From: an uncultured Mucilaginibacter sp.
GTDB taxonomy: Bacteria > Bacteroidota > Bacteroidia > Sphingobacteriales > Sphingobacteriaceae
Direction: 5' to 3'
DNA: 15,253 nucleotides
NCBI RefSeq assembly: GCF_946481715.1
Contig: NZ_CAMLOV010000138.1
Span: forward strand, 1 to 15,253
The translations under genes and the position numbers were made by a program. The notes under the pieces were generated by a model. The model made no database searches. It saw only the letters and a program-made list of their open reading frames with translations, and had not been told where the DNA came from. This document shows positions 12,532 to 15,253 of this stretch, in pieces. Within the stretch, counting starts at the first letter, position 1; each line of letters opens with the position of its first letter.

Positions 12532-14911
12532 ATTCGCTCTTCAAACTCTTCACCGGGTTCATCAGCGCTGCCTTTATGGTTTGGATGCTTACGGTTAATA
12601 GTGTGATGGTTATTGCACCTACCCCGGTGACGATGAACGTCCATACCGAAATGCCGGAGCGGTACTCGAAGTTTTGCAGCCAGTTGCTCATGAGGTACCA
12701 GGCTATTGGCGCGGCTATCAGCAACGATACCGTTACCAATATAATAAAATCGGTAGACAGTAACCGCCACAGATTGTATATAGATGCGCCCAACACTTTG
12801 CGTACGCCTATTTCTTTTACGCGCTGCTCTGCCATAAACGATGCCATGCCAAATAAACCAAGGCAGCTGATAAAGATGGCCAGGCTGGCAAAAAATGCCG
12901 CCAGTTTACCTATGCGCTGCTCGTTACCAAATTTTTTGGCGTAAACTTCATCCACAAAACTGTACTGAAAAGGTTGCTCGGGGTTAAACTGTTTAAACAC
13001 GGCCTCAATTTTTTCTACCGCTGTGCTGGCACTTACTTTAGGGTTTATTTTTAATACTACCGCATTGCCCGGGCCTTTGTTAAGGAAAAACACGCCCGGT
13101 TTTACCGGCGCGTAGGGCGAGTTAACTACAATATCTTTTATAACCCCGATGATCTTATACGTGCTGCCGTAAAAGAAAATACTTTGATCGGTAGCGTTTT
13201 TCATGCCCATGAATTTGGCGGCAGCCTCGTTAATTACCACGGCTAAAGAATCAGACGGGTAGGCGTTTGAAAAACCGCGGCCGCCTGTAAACTGCCAGCC
13301 CACAGTTTCGCCGTAGCCTGCAGATACGCCTGCCTGCTGAAAATCAACACTGAGGTTGGGGTCTTTATCCTTCCATTCGATAGCGCTGGTACTGCCCGAC
13401 ATGCCCGTTGGCGCAACATCGCCTTCGGCAAGGGCAACCACAGCCCCTGTTTTCAGCAGTTCGTCTTTTACAGAAGCAAAACTTTTATGAATAGCCTCCC
13501 CGCCAATCTGCACAGCCACCAGCCCATCTCGGGTGTAACCAACGGGGCGGTCTTTAGCAAATTCTATCTGGCGGAAAACCACAATAGTACCGATGATCAG
13601 CACTACCGAAACGGCAAACTGCACCACTACCAAAATCTTGCGCGGGATAGCGGCCAAACGCCCCACCCTAAACGAACCTTTTAATACCTTAACCGGCTGG
13701 AAAGATGACAGGTAAAATGCCGGGTAGCTTCCTGCTATTAAACCGGTTATTAAGCTAAAGCCGATAGTAAGCAGCCAAAATATGGGGGTGGTCCACAGGA
13801 TGCTCATTTGTTTATCGGCCACCTCGTTAAAAAAGGGCAGGCTTAGCTGCACCAGCAGCAAGGCCACCAAAAATGCAAATGCTACGCACAGTACCGATTC
13901 GGCAAAGAACTGGTAGATAAGCTGCCCGCGCAACGACCCTATTGCCTTGCGGATGCCCACTTCTTTAGCCCTCTTTTCTGACCGGGCGGTGCTTAAATTC
14001 ATAAAATTAATGCAGGCCAGCAGCAGCACAAACACCCCAATGATGCCAAACATCCACACATATTGAATGCGGCCGCCGGTGTTTTTGCCGTCTTTAAACT
14101 CGCCGTACAAATGCCATTGGCTCATAGGCTGCAAAAACAACGCAGGTTTCTTTTTGGCCAGCACGGCGCTTACGTTGCGCAATTTCTCGTCTTTTATTTT
14201 TAGCGAGGCAGAAGCCATATTAGCATTATTGGCCATTTGCACCCAAACGGTACAAAAGTTTGGCCGCCATGGCTCCTTCATCGATTTCATGTCGTTAGCA
14301 TCGTACATCATTTGCCACGGTGCTATAAACCCTACATTGGCCAGGGTTGAATTTTGCGGCAGGTCCTGGTACACGCCCGCTACTTTAGCGTTCAACTGGT
14401 TATCAATTTTTAAAGTTTGCCCCATCGGGTCGTCATCGCCAAAGTAAGCTTTAGCAGTTGCTGCGGAAATAATGATAGACGATGGGTCGGTTAGCGCGTT
14501 GCGGCTGCCCATCAGCATATCCAATGTAAACATATCAGGCCCGTTTGGCTCCATAAACAAGCCAAAACGGTTGATCTTTTTATTATCGAGGGCCAGCAGG
14601 TGGTCGCCCCAGCCGGCAGCCATAACCACATATTTAAAATCGCTGCTGTAGTTTTTGCGCAACGCGCCGGCCAACGGATAAGGCATCCCGTCCCAGGTTT
14701 GCACTTCGCCATTATTGGTAACGTTTTGCCTTACCTGGGCAATGCTGCTGTAGTTTTGATGCACTTTATCAAACGATAATTCATCCCACATCCAAAGCCC
14801 GATAAGCATGGCAACCGCCATCCCAACCGATAAGCCTGCTATGTTGATAAAGGAGTGTACCTTATTTTTGATAAGGTTGCGCCAGGCTACTTTTAAATAA
14901 TTTCTGATCAT
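12530..14911 (-). CDS. ABC transporter permease, two MacB/FtsX modules (copy 2)
   Basis: 793 residues, a paralogue of the adjacent gene with the same eight-helix, two-module plan. The first 10 residues are the same (MIRNYLKVAW), and the first coupling region is nearly identical (WHLYGEFKDGKNTGG, then ACINFMNLSTARSEKRAK), near 294-320 here. The second coupling helix AEQRVKEIGVRKVLGAS is near 693-709 and the end is NPVKSLKSE. The periplasmic domains differ far more, suggesting different cargo or partner proteins. As with copy 1, no ATP-binding subunit is nearby. It is the upstream member: its TAG stop is 161 bases before the start of copy 1, with repeat arrays and no terminator between, so the two are probably co-transcribed. 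A 22-bp array lies just upstream of ATG 14911. Confidence 0.93.
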   Translation of the reverse strand: MIRNYLKVAWRNLIKNKVHSFINIAGLSVGMAVAMLIGLWMWDELSFDKVHQNYSSIAQVRQNVTNNGEVQTWDGMPYPLAGALRKNYSSDFKYVVMAAGWGDHLLALDNKKINRFGLFMEPNGPDMFTLDMLMGSRNALTDPSSIIISAATAKAYFGDDDPMGQTLKIDNQLNAKVAGVYQDLPQNSTLANVGFIAPWQMMYDANDMKSMKEPWRPNFCTVWVQMANNANMASASLKIKDEKLRNVSAVLAKKKPALFLQPMSQWHLYGEFKDGKNTGGRIQYVWMFGIIGVFVLLLACINFMNLSTARSEKRAKEVGIRKAIGSLRGQLIYQFFAESVLCVAFAFLVALLLVQLSLPFFNEVADKQMSILWTTPIFWLLTIGFSLITGLIAGSYPAFYLSSFQPVKVLKGSFRVGRLAAIPRKILVVVQFAVSVVLIIGTIVVFRQIEFAKDRPVGYTRDGLVAVQIGGEAIHKSFASVKDELLKTGAVVALAEGDVAPTGMSGSTSAIEWKDKDPNLSVDFQQAGVSAGYGETVGWQFTGGRGFSNAYPSDSLAVVINEAAAKFMGMKNATDQSIFFYGSTYKIIGVIKDIVVNSPYAPVKPGVFFLNKGPGNAVVLKINPKVSASTAVEKIEAVFKQFNPEQPFQYSFVDEVYAKKFGNEQRIGKLAAFFASLAIFISCLGLFGMASFMAEQRVKEIGVRKVLGASIYNLWRLLSTDFIILVTVSLLIAAPIAWYLMSNWLQNFEYRSGISVWTFIVTGVGAITITLLTVSIQTIKAALMNPVKSLKSE

Positions 14912-15146
14912 GACTTTTGCGATTACACCGATTACTACTTTGGATTACACCGATTAAATTTTTGTGATTACACCGATTGTTATCGGTGTGGCAAGCAAGC
15001 TTGCTGCGCGGAGTAGTATAAGATGTATGCCAAGTTCACAAATTATTTATAATCAAGCAATTACACATGATTTATTTTGCACGATTGTTCGGAAACGGAC
15101 GGTGAGGTGTTCGGTTATATGGCGGGCGGGGGAAGCATGGAAATCC
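14912..15146. other. upstream region of the permease pair
   Basis: It holds the 22-bp array (14921-14989), the 12-base palindrome AGCAAGCTTGCT (14994-15005) and then AT-rich DNA to about 15080 with no clear gene. On the minus strand ATAATTTG near 15040 is one step off a -7 box, with no good -33 partner, so the promoter of the permease pair is not settled. A plus-strand open frame at 14964-15206 starts inside the repeat and ends in a hairpin, so it is not called. Confidence 0.45.
14921..14989 (-). repeat. 22/23-bp tandem array with terminal hairpin
   Basis: Units start at 14921, 14943 and 14966, each with GATTACACCGATT on the plus strand, 22 and 23 bases apart. The third turns back on itself: ACACCGAT (14970-14977), TGTT, ATCGGTGT (14982-14989), a perfect 8-bp hairpin. 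The array is 9 bases from the ATG of permease copy 2. Confidence 0.88.
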
Positions 15147-15180
15147 AACGGCCGCCGAGAATTTCATCCCGGCGGCCGTT
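15147..15180 (-). terminator. strong GC-rich terminator for a gene beyond the right edge
   Basis: AACGGCCGCCG (15147-15157), a 12-nt loop, CGGCGGCCGTT (15170-15180): a perfect 11-bp stem. By analogy with ahcY it follows a 7-base array on the minus strand, so it should terminate a minus-strand gene whose stop codon lies just past base 15253. No long T run follows in the minus sense, which lowers certainty. Confidence 0.6.
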
Positions 15181-15182
15181 TC

Positions 15183-15253
15183 TTTATCTTGATTCTTGTC
15201 TCTTGACTCTTACCTCTTGATTCTTATCTCTTGATTCTTGTCTCTTGATTCTT
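15183..15253 (-). repeat. longest 7-base tandem array, cut by the window edge
   Basis: Ten consecutive heptads in perfect phase: TTTATCT, TGATTCT, TGTCTCT, TGACTCT, TACCTCT, TGATTCT, TATCTCT, TGATTCT, TGTCTCT, TGATTCT, then T at the edge. All fit T-[TGA]-N-[TC]-[TC]-C-T, with most variation in positions 2-5. It continues outside the window. Confidence 0.92.

Noticed and set aside
14964..15206. 80-residue plus-strand open frame
   Set aside because: It begins inside the 22-bp repeat and runs through the hairpin into the 7-base array; the protein looks random.

Overview
The window looks like chromosomal DNA from a member of the Bacteroidota, most likely Sphingobacteriaceae (Mucilaginibacter or Pedobacter type). 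This rests on about 800-residue two-module FtsX/MacB permeases, a GAF-PAS-PAS kinase, a bactofilin next to M23 peptidases, and promoter-like TTTG-N19-TAnnTTTG pairs. Shine-Dalgarno sequences are generally absent, and many short-period repeats sit between genes. The genus is an inference from family style, not a search result. No phage, transposase, CRISPR, tRNA or rRNA gene was seen.

Layout, left half. Three plus-strand genes come first: a cytosolic sensor histidine kinase (155-2134), a small DUF5655-like zinc-ribbon protein (2246-2647) and a secreted protein of unknown function (2723-3604). They converge on a minus-strand single-pass membrane protein with a LytR_C-like tail (3616-4236). A small three-helix membrane protein (4493-4768) and S-adenosylhomocysteine hydrolase ahcY (4871-6187) follow on the minus strand. 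A 555-bp gene-free, repeat-rich spacer (6188-6742) separates ahcY from the next block.

Layout, right half. A minus-strand cell-envelope block holds two paralogous membrane-anchored M23/LytM endopeptidases (8351-9205 and 7251-8114) and a bactofilin (6743-7138). This pairing is known for bacterial shape control: the bactofilin scaffold would position the peptidases. A bacilliredoxin (9418-9828, plus) is divergent from it. It converges on two tandem minus-strand paralogous ABC permeases (12530-14911 then 9963-12368) with no ATPase gene in the window.

The most unusual feature is the intergenic DNA. Seven-base tandem arrays lie directly after the stop codons of ahcY, both M23 genes, the bacilliredoxin and both permeases, and one more array runs off the right edge. 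In the sense strand of the gene they follow they are purine-rich (CAAGAAT/CAAGAGA, AGATTTG or GAGTGGT types). In three places the CAAGA-type array joins a terminator hairpin through a nearly constant linker, AATCAAGATAAAGAAA. A second family, 22-bp units starting GATTACACCGATTA, sits directly before the start codons of both permeases. A third, GCAAAG-type inverted repeat follows the kinase, and a 186-bp inverted-repeat element fills the spacer before ahcY.
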